Assembly: GCA_033439255.1 (NCBI GenBank)
Contig: CM065883.1
Location: 2,666,001-2,730,000 of the forward strand
DNA length: 64,000 nt
Origin: Hericium rajendrae
Taxonomy: Eukaryota > Basidiomycota > Agaricomycetes > Russulales > Hericiaceae
Direction: 5' to 3'
Both the position numbers and the translations under genes were made by a program. The first letter of the stretch is position 1. Every line of letters begins with the position of its first letter. Shown here one piece after another: positions 36,286 to 47,007 of this stretch. The notes below the pieces were generated by a model. It was not told the origin of the DNA. It saw only the letters and a list, made by a program, of their open reading frames with translations, and did not search any database.

Positions 36286-36756
36286 TGAAGAAACACGACT
36301 TAGAGAGACGTTAGTCTATACTCAGTCTGTGATGTGAAAGACTATATTGCAGTACCTTAGAGAGACGTTAGTCTATACTACAAGTAGAGTCAGTAAAGAT
36401 GAAACTCATAAGTAATGCAAGATATGCTCACCTCAGTCTGTGATGTGAAAGACTGAGGTATCTGAGCGAACGAGGGAGCCCTTATATAGTACTGAGGGCT
36501 CTGCATATCTACCAATCAGAAATTGTACAGTAATCGTACAGCATAGCATAATGGATTGCTCATCGCATGGGAACAGCATCAGTCAGCTCACTAAGGTATC
36601 AGTAAGCGTATGTCAGAGCGTATTACTAACCTGTACAGTAAGGCTATGTAAATGTTCCATGTGATTCTGCAATCACCAAAGTCCAGATCGTTCCAGATCT
36701 TTCCATAATTGTTGTCATCGAGACTAGCGTGACAGCGTCATCAACCGATTTCAACA
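36286..36756 (-). repeat. Copia 5' LTR (471 bp)
   Basis: On the minus strand it runs from TGTTGAAATC to TTCTTCA, just before the primer-binding site. It includes a TATA box (36481-36488). It also has two internal direct repeats, a 24-bp one at 36299-36322 and 36356-36379 and a 23-bp one at 36321-36343 and 36432-36454. The second copy of the latter is part of a hairpin. The outer boundary rests on the TG start alone because no second LTR is present to compare. Confidence 0.7.
36481..36488 (-). promoter_or_regulatory. LTR TATA box
   Basis: TATATAAG on the minus strand inside the LTR, followed downstream by the hairpin at 36431-36459 in the expected R region. Confidence 0.5.
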
Positions 36757-37924
36757 AGTAATTCACTTATTTGGAGGAGCATGATTATAGGCTTCGTTTA
36801 GCTTAGATATTAGTGTACGCGCTGATACGCCTCAAGCTGTGTTCAGCAACGTTAGACCTCATCTCACCATCTTCCATGCAGTTCCCCTTCACTTCCATCC
36901 AGCTTCCAGCTCCTCACCCACCAACCTCGCTCAGAGCGGTGATGTCCCTCATCTCAGGAGTTGTCAGCTACTGCAGGCCTCACCGAGGTTTCCTCAAGTT
37001 CGCTCCAGGTCATCCTCAGCGGTTTTGGTGAGCCAATCAGGTTGCTGGCATTATGGTACCGGGTCTGTGTTGTACAGGATGCCTGGATGCCGCCTTTTGA
37101 TGGTTTCGGACCATAGATGTACCATAGAGCAGCCGAGTCCGAGATCGCCCGAGACCGCCAAGGGCGAGTTTCTTACTTGTATGGTAGACAGAGTCCCAGC
37201 TTCGAATAGAACCCCCCAGTGCACCGTTCCCCCTCAGAGCTCAGACCTCAGAAGTCCCTCTCACTGTTGTTCTCATCGTTCTCTGGACTTTAGACAAGTC
37301 CACCCTCTTTAGGCCAGTCCGCCCGCAGCGTCGTTCGTCAGATTCAGTCATATCAGCCGCTTTTCAGTCCTTTTCTCTAGGATTTGTCCGTCGTATCGGA
37401 GACCCGTGTGTCTCGTCGTTCTCCTTATCATTCTACAGCCGTTCCTCATCCTTCCCAGCCGCTTATCACCAGGTCGCCTCAGACTCGCCCTTAGCGAACC
37501 AGTCGTTCCATCGTTCCTACTGCAGTGACCCTCAGCTGCCCTCACCTCACTCCTCACTTGAGATACTTGGTCCCCTCGCACCCCCCGGTACTCTGTTGGT
37601 TTTGGTTTTGGCTGCTGCCTCCATTCCCAGGGTCCACACATCAGTGCCTCGCCTGTACTGAGTACCAATATTTATGATCGACAATTGCATGATTAGTTCA
37701 GCTTTTATTGGGAGATTAAATGGCATTTTAATACAAGCATGGGGGGTACAGTACGGCAGGCCTAGGACACTCCCTGGAGACATCTGCATGACATTTGCAG
37801 GACACTGCAGCATATACGCTGTATGTCGTGCCGCTGATCCGCAAATGTCCGGCGCGATCATTTGCTGAACATCTGAGATGTCCTGCATATGTCCCGCCCG
37901 GAGATTTGGGGTCGACACGCAGTG
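36757..37924. other. Right part of the CACTA element, pyrimidine-rich
   Basis: From 36,850 to 37,560 the + strand is rich in C and T with many CCTCA/CCTTC words. Frames at 36839-37312 (+) and 37348-37918 (-) follow from this bias and have no domain. The last 150 bp hold the subterminal motifs and right terminus. Confidence 0.55.
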
Positions 37925-38418
37925 AATTTGAGACTAGATATTGCTGATTTTGCATTGTGGACCATATTGGAAGAACATTATAACCCAAAACTGATGTCAA
38001 ATATGCAACATCCTCCTCGGAACTTACAATGGATATTCAACTCTAAAAAAGAGCCTCTATGTTGGATCTCATCACATTATCTACAACATGTTCTTTGGCC
38101 TCATGGACTACAAATTTTAAAAAACAACAGACCTTGGACTACAATTGATTTCAGTCAATTTGTACATGGCACATCCTGGGTTTTGTGTAAGGTTTGATTA
38201 CTATAGCACTGTCCGCTTTTCTCTTCAGTACAACACATACAAAAAATAAAATGCTTGACTCATTGAAACTTAATTTAGTTATGACTTACCACAAGATAAA
38301 TTGTGAATCAAGGTAGCAGGCTAACAATGGAGAAGGATATGATCAGGACATTACAAAAAAAGTCATATACTTGTAGTAATACAGATAATTTTAAGATACA
38401 TATCATCAGACCATCTTG

Positions 38419-41400
38419 TCACGGTGATGACATCGAGTTCTGGTCTACACTGACTTCTTCTACAAACTCTTGAATGAGATCAGAAAGTTCGCGCAACAAG
38501 TCGTCCCTATCCCATGCCGAGCGGTGGCGCCAGACACACCCGAGGCACATCGCGCGGAGCTGCTCAAGCTGTTCAACGGAAAGACCATCAGTCTCGTCCC
38601 GGAGCTTGCGGCGAAGGTCTGATAAAAGTTGATCATCGACGTGAAAATCCGGAAGCGGTGTTTCCGCTCGTTCGACCTCCATTTCTTCAGGTTGTGGTGC
38701 TTCACCTGAAATGTCGGATGACTGTCGAGAGACCTTGGAGGGTTCTTCCGGCTGTGTCTCCACTAGTTGTGCCTCAGTCTGCATTGCGGGTAACGGGGAC
38801 CGACTGCGTGAACGGGACCGCCTGGCATCAGGCTGCCCCACATCCATTGGGACATTGCTCGAGCCTGTAGAAGGCTCAGTGACGACCACTTGAGGTGTGA
38901 AATTTGCGACGGGATTATGAGGGGATAAGAAACCTGTGGACGGTGACAACGGATTCAATAAGGAAGGGTCAAAGCCATCTGCATGGTACCCAGAGGGTCC
39001 AGCAGTAGGTATTTGATCACGAGCAGGCTCGACAGGCTGCTCTGGCAGACCCGCGGGTGGACAGAGCTCAGACGGCGGAGCCGGCGGTGGAGGAAGCATA
39101 TCTTCAGGCAGGTGGATAGTGGATGTATGGTGTGGGGTAGTAGGTACACCCAGGATCAACGGATCCTCGCTTGTAACCCTCGATCGCTTCGCGGTCCGTC
39201 CTTCACTAGTTTCCTCGCCGGAGCCGAGCGAGTCATGGCCAGCTTCTTTCGATCGTTGCCTCTTCAAACGTCGTTCGAGCTGCAGTGGGTCCGTGATTGA
39301 GATCTCGGGCTGTTGACCAGTGGTGCGTGCGCTCCGGCGTGTACCAGGAGGATACACATCTCCGTTGGCTTCCGCCTCCAACGAGGCCCGATCCTTCTGC
39401 CTCTGTTTCTTCCGCTCTGCTCGTCTTTGGCGCTCTCGCGCAGCCATCCTCTCGCACTCCATACGGAATTGAAAATCGAACTCCTGAAGGCTGACTTCCG
39501 TCGCGGTGTACATTGCCTGCGCTCTGAAAAGACGGTCCGGGTCCTCATGCATCCGGACGGTCGCGTTATACACGATCTTGCCGACATCATCTAAGAAGTC
39601 TTGCGGTGTGAGATACTTGTTCTTGTACAATTCGTAGTGCATGCGCTCCAGGTCCATGTCGTACAGCTTTGGTGGGGATGGTGGGGGTAGAGGGGGAGCA
39701 GGCTGTCCCGTGAAGGGTGCAGTTACACCGTGCACTGGCCCTGGGACGACCTCGGTCCGTTCTTCATTCATGATCTCCAGCACTCCGTTCGGCGCAGTGT
39801 GAACATCGACTGTTGTGGTTACGGTTTCGACTGCAGGCGGGGGAACAACTTGAAGCTGCGCTTGTGCCTGCGCTTCTCCTTGCTCTTGCTCGACAGCATC
39901 AAAGTTATACTCCTCCTGTGTTAACGTGAGAATCAACCAAGCCACTTTTCCCATATGTGTTAACTTACCGTAGCACGTTTCGTGAAGCGCTTGAACTTGC
40001 GTTTCAGCTCTTGCAGGATTGGACCAAGGCGCCATTTCAATATAGTGATAAGCCGCTGGTCGGCTTCTTGCTGTACAGCCAGCTCAGCGGCCGACGGTTG
40101 TCTGGGCTCCAGCGGAGGAGCAATGGGCAGTTCCTCCAGCACACGCTTCTTTCGCTTCATACCATCCGGGAAATGATTCGGTGGTCGTTGAACGTCATCC
40201 AGAAGCCCCTCGAAGAATGCCTCTCGTTGATGCGGAGCTGGAGCTTTGAACTCGACGCGATTTTCTCGTGTCGGCCCAAACCATGCTCTGACGTCTCGGG
40301 GCAAGGACATGAACGTCCCGTCCACTACAGCAAGGACGAGAATAGGGTCGGTAGGTGCAAGCGTGTTGAGCATTGATTGCACGGTAGTCCGAGATGTCTC
40401 TGAGACAGCAGCACACCACCCAATGAGAGATGGAATATAAATCACCGATGGTTGGTGTCGCTTGGCCTCCACAAATAGTTGCACAATAGCAGCTTCCGCG
40501 GTCTGATGATGATGTATTGGTCATTGGAGATCCATCTGATGTAAAGGCTAGACATACCCGTGTTGAATCTCCCATAAGAGTGCCAAGATCAAGGTTCTGC
40601 ACGTGGTAACCTTCTAGGTGATGAAGAGCCGCAGTGCCAACATATCCTTGGCCCATACCCGAAGGCCCATGCAGAATGATACGTGGACGGTACACACGCA
40701 GTGTTTCCATGGCTAGTTTGAATAGGTGAGTCAGAGATAACCTCAGACAAGACAGACACACTAACATTGAAGCATCATTTCCCTTTCGAGTGCACTCTCC
40801 TGGCTATCATCTTCCCATTCAGCTTCCTCAAGGGCCGTGCGCTTCTTGCCGACGGGCATGACTTTATTGAGCACCGCTTTGACACTGTCAAGTGCTTCCG
40901 ATAAAAGTGGCACCATCTGCGACGGAAGAGGAGATGCGACAGATGACGTTGACCGAGCTGAAGATGGCACAAGCTCTGCAAACAAATATGTTCAGCAAGG
41001 CATAGAGAAAAATTATTGTAACTCCTACTCTTGACGGAAATCATGAAGTCCCGGAGCTCCACATTAATCGTCTCCGGTTTGAGCAAAAGTCGGTCATTAG
41101 ATTTGTAAATCTGCGGATACCGCCTCTGAACAGCATTCAGAGCAGCTTCTGTACACAGAGCCTGAAAACCGATAGTTAGATTCGTGTCCACACCATTCAT
41201 CACTTCATCGCACTCACCCGCAGATCTGCACCTCCATATCCCTTCGTCATCTTCGCCAACCCTTTCACATTCTCCGCTCCTTTTTCGCCAGACCAGCCAT
41301 CCCACTTCTTTGTCATGATCGTCAGAATCTTCTCGCGGGCTTCAAGACCCGGCAGCGGAAAGTAGAATTCGCGATCAAAGCGACCAGGACGGCGCAAGGC

Positions 41401-43367
41401 CGGGTCGACGGCATCAGGCCTGTTGGTCGCGCCGATGACGACGACCTGCCCACGTCCATCCATGCCATCCATGAGAGCGAGAAGCGTCGATACGATTGAC
41501 GCGTGGATTTGGTCCTGTTTCGAGGAGCGCACGGGCGCGAGACCGTCGATCTCATCGAAGAAGATGATGCTGGGCTGGCAGTTGCGCGCCTCCTCAAAGA
41601 GCAGACGCAGCTGCCGCTCGGCTTCACCAACCCATTTCGAGAGGACGTCGGCACCTTTGCGCATGAAGAAAGCTAACGAAACAAGAAAGTTAGATATCCC
41701 GACGGAGGCAGTTGATAAAGGACTTACATATGCCTTTGCCATTAGAACGACAGCTGGCGGCAAGTGCTCGAGCTAAAAGTGTCTTTCCTGTACCTGGAGG
41801 GCCATGGAACAGAACTCCTCGTGGTGGTATGAGGTGGAACTTTTGGAACACCTCAGGGTAAAGAAGAGGCAGCACAGTCATCTCCTTGAGAGAATTGATG
41901 TCTAATGCGGACAGTGGTTCAGTGCATGCACAAAAGTTGAGCAGCAGCAGCAGACGCACGGTCATCAAGTCCTCCAACCTCGTCGAATGTAACATTCTGA
42001 TTTACACCTAACGGATCTGTATCTGCCAATGCTAGGAGATGAAGGGATTAGGAATCAAAGGTTGAACATTTTGCCATCAGCCAACATACCAGCATCTCCG
42101 ACCTTCCCAAAATTGGATGGGCCGCCAGCAGCGGTCGCCAAGTCGGCTGGAGCGATTCCAGTGCCCACGCCACCGGCGAGAGCAGGACCACCTAAACCTT
42201 TGCGCGGTGCACGGCCAGGCACATCAGAGTCCTGCAAAACTAGGATATAAGATAACAAGCAGGTCATAGAAGAGCTTGACGCACCGAGTCCTCCGCGGGC
42301 AGACCCAAGAATTTGCCCAGCTCGGCGCCAGATGCACTCCAGCCTGGTCCCTTGCGACCTGCTCTCGACCAATCACTCCGCCCCCGACCTCCTGCCTTGC
42401 TCTTGGGCGGCGCGGAAGGGATGTCATCCAACGGCGGTGGAATCGCATAATTCACCTTCGTTCTTCGCCGCAATGCGTATGGCTTGCCGCTGTCCCCCTG
42501 TTCCAACTCAACCTCGCCATCGGCCTCTGCATCTACGTCCACATCGACCTCGATCAGGTCCACATCCGAGGATGTATGCGCCGCGTCTTCGAAGGAGGCG
42601 TCCGAGCCACCCGATACTTCCGGTTCATCGACGTAGCCTTCCGCGTCTGCGTCGTCATGCGCACTCCGACGCGTGCGCATGCCGGGACGCGTCCGCGTGA
42701 GACGGGTGGTGCGCGGGCTGCCCTGGGCGGCCTGGCGACGCGTCGTGCGCGCGGTGCCATTGGTCAATGCAGGCTCGGGTTTCTTGCTCCGGCTGCGTGT
42801 CGCATAGCGGCGCCCACTTGCGCTGGCGGCCTCGCCGTCGTCGCTGCTAAGCACGACATTGCTCTTCTTCTGCACGCCGCGCGCGGCAGATGCGCGCGTG
42901 CGCCTGCGGGGGGCGTCGTCCTCGTCATCCAGATCGCCGATGAGGTCAGGGGCGGGGATGTCATCTCCGGCATCGAGAGGAGGAATTCCGTCATCCTCAG
43001 ACTCGACGTAGGATTTCTTCGCGATGCGGCGGCCGCGGGATGAGACACCATACTGGACCGGTGGAGGGGGAGGCTCTTGGGGATCGTCTTCTCCCTCTGC
43101 GTCTTCGTCGAAAGGCGCGTCGACGTCCATGGAGTTGTTGCTTTCGTTGTAGACCGAGCCCGATGCTTGACTGTGAAGGGAGTCGGTGCGATGACGAGTG
43201 GATCTGCGAAGGGTCATGGGTGGTGGCAGTCTGATTTTGAGGGGGTGTGGAGCGTATCCTTGCGACTCGAGGTCGAGTTCTGAAGCAGGATGGAGTGGGT
43301 GGAGGATGTCTTCCAAACCAATGGGGTGCGTATTCCTTTCTGGAGGTGGCTCTGTATTTGATTGCAT
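38419..43367 (-). CDS. YTA7: YTA7/ATAD2-like AAA ATPase with bromodomain-like region
   Basis: Nuclear chromatin factor that acts on histone H3-H4 and limits heterochromatin spread. The first ATG is at 43367; another in-frame Met, MTLRRSTRHR, lies about 50 residues in. The N-terminal 350 residues are acidic and Arg-rich. AAA1 follows, with NVTFDEVGGLDDHI, Walker A GPPGTGKTLLARALAA, Walker B IIFFDEIDGLAP and arginine fingers RRPGRFDRE. AAA2 is degenerate: the P-loop reads GPSGMGQGYVG and the Walker B region is VIYIPSLIGW, as is known for this family. A bromodomain-like region holds YDMDLERMHYELYKNKYLTPQDFLDDV. The rest is charged linker, with FVEEVSVDQ near the end and the stop at 38419. About ten introns are needed; the one near 41,930-41,985 carries a short GCT repeat. 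Intact. Confidence 0.92.
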
Positions 43368-44220
43368 CAAGTCGACAAAGCCGAGAGGCCCTGGATCGAC
43401 GCCTCAAGGAAATGTGGGCTTCAGCAGAACGCACCAAGGGTAGCCGACAATTGCAACGACAGCGACAGCAGCGACAAGCTCGACGTTGTTGGCGACGATG
43501 ACAAGAGGAGAAACGGAAAGTCAAAGGAACGTGACACGTGACTCACAGAGATGCAAGAAGAGGCACGTCACAGAATACGGTCACACCCCGTCACGGCGCC
43601 CCTCAACCCCCACAACGCCGTCGTCGTTGGCAATACTACACCATCTTCTGCCCACAGAACAAAGGCAACAGAAACAGAATACGTTTATGATGTAGAAAGG
43701 GATACAAAGGATCTTCAAGATCCTCAGAATGGCAAAAAAAGCACTGGATAAATAGAGGAAAAGCAGTTGTATGCGCATATGTTCTTCCATATGGCTCTGT
43801 GCTGGAAGATGAGAGGAAGGATGTGAGTTTCGCAGTTTTTTCGTTGCTTTCGTCGTCGTATTTCGGCGTCGGACAGCCACCGGACCCCGGAGACTGTGTC
43901 AGAAACTACGCCCTGAGGGACGTTATGTCATCACAAGGAACACTGCAATATATGCGGCAGTACTTAAGTACGGCCACTGGCATCTCATATGAGATGAACA
44001 CAGATATTCTGTTGCTCATGGAGAGATGGACGAAGGACACACAAATGCATATATATGACTTTCAGGCGCATATATTGCGCATATATGCTGGAGTTGGGGT
44101 CTTGCACGCGGCTTGCGATGATCGGCGTTTGCCGGGTCGACCAGTGAGCTCAGAGTCCGGAGTCGAGCTGAACTTCGCTGTGTTGACGCTGCAGTGACCT
44201 CTCGCTCACTTTCTTTCACT
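43368..44220. other. Divergent intergenic region between YTA7 and MIC19
   Basis: It holds both promoters. It includes a CACGTG E-box-like site near 43,533-43,540 and alternating ATAT/GCGCATAT stretches near 44,045-44,090. The 132-codon frame at 43799-44197 (+) has no recognisable feature and ends just before MIC19. Confidence 0.5.
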
Positions 44221-44923
44221 ATGGGAGCGTCACAATCAAAATCGGAGGACGAGAGTTCGAAAGTCTTCTACAGCGAGACTCCAATTCAGGTGAGCATCAG
44301 ATGTCGCATGTTTTGCGTCCTCACCAACTTCCGTACTTAGCCATCCTTTAGTTCTCTCAGGATCTTGTCAATCAGCTCTCCGACCAGTCACCAGATACAC
44401 CTCCATCGACTCTAGATGGTCATATCCGCCAGCGAATCCAGTCCGAGATCGCACGGCTACGGGAAGAGGAGAACGCGCTGTACACCCAAATAGAGACCAC
44501 GCTCGAGAAGGAGAACCTTGATCGGGAACGCTCCATGGCTGGAGACGCGGCTTCATCCCAAGGCCAAGATGAAACGACCGGCGATGTGAAGAGCAGCGCG
44601 GTCCTGTTGGGTGACCTGGAGGAGGTGAAGTCGAAGATTGACCGGTTCCAGACCAGGCAAGAACTCGCGGACCAACCTGCACTGAAGGCGAAAAGCGAAG
44701 CCGTGGTACTATGTTACAGGTGAGTACACCTATGATTTCTGCTACATTCATTCATATGGTGTATAGGTCGAATCCAACGCGGACGCTTGATTGCTGGCAA
44801 GAAGTCTCGGACTTTCGAAATGCTGTGGCAGAGGTTGAGCAGGTTCGTCTCTGTTATCAGAATTATTTCACTTTATTCACCATATATCCATGCCAGCAAT
44901 ACATCCAGAAACTTCGGACGTGA
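44221..44923 (+). CDS. MIC19: MICOS complex subunit MIC19
   Basis: Mitochondrial inner-membrane organising protein that helps form crista junctions, peripheral on the intermembrane-space side. Exons are 44221-44289, 44352-44719, 44767-44842 and 44897-44923, 540 nt in total, giving 179 residues. The start MGASQSK is the classic N-myristoylation sequence of this family. A long charged helix follows (IRQRIQSEIARLREEENALY). The C-terminal CHCH-like part has Cys residues in LCYRSNPTRTLDCWQEV and ends QQYIQKLRT. All four exons keep frame with GT-AG borders. Length and motif order match fungal Mic19. Confidence 0.88.
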
Positions 44924-45843
44924 GGTTCCGACTGGCTAGACTACATCGTGTCCGTAGACTCGATAATGCATTAGATCATGGGCAATGGTGTGAGCCGAGT
45001 GTCCTGATGTTAACCTGGGCCAGGCGCTAGGTCTTCTGCTGGTCTCCTTTCTACTCTCGCTGGCATGACATTCTGTGCAGTCGTATCCTATTCTTGTCCA
45101 TCGCATATGTGTCTGATATGGGCCCGAAGCCCATGCAAGGTCGATGACCTGTGTTTCACTTGCTCTGTTCTAGTCTCTGCAATGGCCAAGCTATAGGAGT
45201 CTGTTACGAGCAGTTCTCTAGAGCCTATTACTCTCGTTTGTGCAGTTCCTTCTTCCCTCAGGTTTACTGTATGCAGCTTTTCAACGGTGGTGTAGCCAAT
45301 TCGGTTGTACCGACGGCCATATTGATCTAACTCGTTCTTGCGCCCTCCATTAGCTTTGTTACAGGCTCTATCCATTCTTCACGATATTCTGGCAGACTGA
45401 ATGTCGCTCAGATATGCGGAACATCCCATGCATTACCTTCAAATTGTCCAAGGCTCGCAAGCATGTCATACTGCCAGATTTAAACTCAGACGAACCCCGC
45501 AACTCCGCGTCTGTCCAGTTCGTCTCGAATGTATGCGCATCCTACCTCAGTCTCTTCCCCGTCGCCCTTGGTAAGCCTCCCCTCATAGACCGCAGTTCTG
45601 TCTCTGACGTGCATTACGAACGTAGTGCAAGGTTTGCCTTGAGCACAATTCTTACACTCAGCTGATTCCGCGTTTGGCAAGACTAGGTTCTCAGTACGCC
45701 TCGGCTCGTACTCGAGGCGACTGATATTGACGCGGGTTTCTTCCCTTGTAGAGATCGTACCGGCCGAACCACCCTTCTCTGGATCCTACGCCTTCTCCCT
45801 TTTCCAGAAATACGGTCATTCATTCGTAGAGCTCAAGCACACC
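44924..45843. other. Intergenic region upstream of the MYND gene
   Basis: No convincing gene. A frame at 45414-45665 (+) and its antisense at 45486-45680 have no domain. An acceptor-like CTTGTAG near 45,745-45,751 leaves room for a 5' non-coding or short coding exon of the MYND gene, because the frame is open from there to its first ATG. Confidence 0.5.
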
Positions 45844-47007
45844 ATGTCCCAGTCGTCTCTTTGCTACAAGTGCCATCAACCCTCTGAGACCTTGAAACGG
45901 TGCTCCGGCTGCGAAAAGGTCTGGTATTGTAGCACAGAATGCCATTCTGCCCATTGGGTAGAACACATCTTCGACTGTGTTCCACGTCGCCCAATTACTA
46001 CCGCCGACCACCTTGCCCTCGCCGTACACACGAATATCCTTCCATTGCACAAGCAGACGTCGTCCGAATACGGCTTTGACAGCGCATGGACGGCTTCAAA
46101 TAGAATGTTTCTGATGAAGATATATACTGGCCTGATCAAGGAACTCGGTGTATCCCCGAAGACAATTCGCAAATGGCGGGCAGCGGGCATCCTTCTAAAC
46201 GAAATCAAGCGTGAATTCCCCATTCTGCTGATCCAACGTCACGGACAACCATATCTAGCATGCTTCTCCTGGCTCCTGGAGAACGAGTGGGTCCTCAATG
46301 GCCAGTCACCCGAGCATTCGCTAAGTCTCCGCATCAATGGTGGATTGCAGGCATTCGAGCGCGCGTGGCACCTACTTGGCGGACCCCGTGATGTCGATCT
46401 CGAGGAAGCGAACATGATCGTACTGCAATGGCCGCCTGACAAGCGTGATTGCTTCGAATTCTACCGGGGCGCGGTGATCAACTGGTACCCGCTGCGTTCG
46501 GTTCCCCGCTGGCTCTGGTTCGGCTTCTGCGCATGCGCTGGGGAGAAGGACGAGTACGATCTGAACAACCGCTACGTCGAGTTAATGGAGAAATGCACGT
46601 TCGACGAGTTTTGCGCGGCATTCCGGAATTCGACGTTTCTCGATCTGTTCCAGGCGAAAGCCGTGCCTATTAACAACCGCTTCGTCAGGGATGTCTTGCA
46701 ACACGGAAGGGAGTCGAGGAAGTCTGTCTGGGATCTGAAGCAGTTCGTCGTGACAGACGACGGTGAGGTGCCGAACCTGCCGCCCCGCATCGCCGTCGAC
46801 TACGGGTTCACGAACTGTGTGGATGCGCAAGAGAAGTCGCTGCTGAAGGGTGCATACAAGCAGCTCTTCTTGCGGCCAAACTTGGACCCTCTGAAGCTCC
46901 ATGAGGCCTGCATGTCCGGGAGGCTAGCCAGGCATGTGGGAAGCGTCATCAAGCTGTCACCGAGAGGCACGTTTGTACGCCTCATGAAGAATCCATATCC
47001 TGCTTGA
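45844..47007 (+). CDS. MYND zinc-finger protein
   Basis: Single-exon protein of 387 residues. The MYND finger is at the very N-terminus: CYKCHQPSETLKRC, then CEKVWYCSTECHSAHW and HIFDC, with all zinc ligands present. The remaining 340 residues have no domain I know; they are Trp- and Leu-rich (ECSWLLEN-like helices, VPRWLWFGF, HLLGGPRDVDLEEANM). MYND fingers bind proline-rich partners, and many Agaricomycetes carry large families of such proteins of unknown role. The frame is open back to 45727 without an ATG, so the start at 45844 (MSQSSLCYKC) is the first possible unless an upstream exon exists. Intact, ending LMKNPYPA. Confidence 0.85.
   Translation: MSQSSLCYKCHQPSETLKRCSGCEKVWYCSTECHSAHWVEHIFDCVPRRPITTADHLALAVHTNILPLHKQTSSEYGFDSAWTASNRMFLMKIYTGLIKELGVSPKTIRKWRAAGILLNEIKREFPILLIQRHGQPYLACFSWLLENEWVLNGQSPEHSLSLRINGGLQAFERAWHLLGGPRDVDLEEANMIVLQWPPDKRDCFEFYRGAVINWYPLRSVPRWLWFGFCACAGEKDEYDLNNRYVELMEKCTFDEFCAAFRNSTFLDLFQAKAVPINNRFVRDVLQHGRESRKSVWDLKQFVVTDDGEVPNLPPRIAVDYGFTNCVDAQEKSLLKGAYKQLFLRPNLDPLKLHEACMSGRLARHVGSVIKLSPRGTFVRLMKNPYPA

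Larger units (their letters stand above)
33333..36756 (-). mobile_element. Ty1/copia LTR retrotransposon, truncated: one LTR, gag-protease-integrase, no reverse transcriptase
   Basis: Transcribed on the minus strand. It keeps its 5' LTR (36756-36286), primer-binding site and a long frame, then stops before the reverse transcriptase and RNase H. No 3' LTR is found at the low-coordinate end. The order protease-integrase, with integrase before where RT should be, identifies Pseudoviridae/copia rather than gypsy. It lies inside the CACTA element and looks unable to move by itself. Confidence 0.88.
32605..37924. mobile_element. CACTA (EnSpm/CMC)-type DNA transposon, non-autonomous, with nested copia element
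   Basis: The ends are imperfect inverted repeats. The left starts CACTGCGCGTCGACCCC; the right, reverse-complemented, starts CACTGCGTGTCGACCCC. After a 13-base unmatched gap both have GGACATATGCAGGA at the same spacing, giving about 44 bp of aligned terminus. The 3-bp AAT is present on both sides (32602-32604 and 37925-37927). Termini beginning CACT(A/G) with a 3-bp target duplication define the CACTA superfamily. Subterminal copies of a GACAT(A/T)TGC(A/G)GGA-like motif occur near 32634, 37791, 37841 and 37881, again typical. No transposase is seen, so it would need one in trans. The insertion interrupts the last exon of the NACHT-WD40 gene. Confidence 0.8.
27645..38197 (+). pseudogene. NACHT-WD40 STAND protein gene, split by transposons and carrying an in-frame stop
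   Basis: NLR-like signalling ATPase of the fungal NACHT-WD40 type, a family linked to non-self recognition. The N-terminal region (MSEEPLKPRSHFWRYISDFL onward) has two similar Ser-rich exons and a helical segment to about 28,830. NACHT follows: Walker A GLAGTGKS at 29113-29136 and Walker B VLVIDALDECD near 29,416-29,447. TSCPEHQIR stands where TSRPE is usual. An in-frame TAG sits at 29761-29763, between LFIYAFTAL and YIGS, where the family continues. An intron joins KIYYQ (30,486) to LSKKSS (about 30,527). About 13 WD40 repeats run from 30,760 to 32,500. The last intron is 32508-32569. The final exon starts at 32570, is cut at 32604 by the CACTA element and resumes at 37925, ending with the family tail DFSQFVHGTSW and TGA at 38195-38197. 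Everything after about 29,277 is AT-rich and nearly CpG-free. Gene identity is secure; function is very likely lost. Confidence 0.85.

Noticed and set aside
36839-37312. 157-codon frame in the CACTA right part
   Set aside because: It lies in a pyrimidine-rich stretch and has Ser/Pro/His bias only; no transposase motif.
42276-43043. 255-codon + strand frame
   Set aside because: Antisense of the Arg- and Asp-rich YTA7 N-terminus; codon bias alone keeps it open.
43799-44197. 132-codon + strand frame upstream of MIC19
   Set aside because: No homologue recognised, atypical composition with ATAT-rich stretches, and it occupies the MIC19 promoter.
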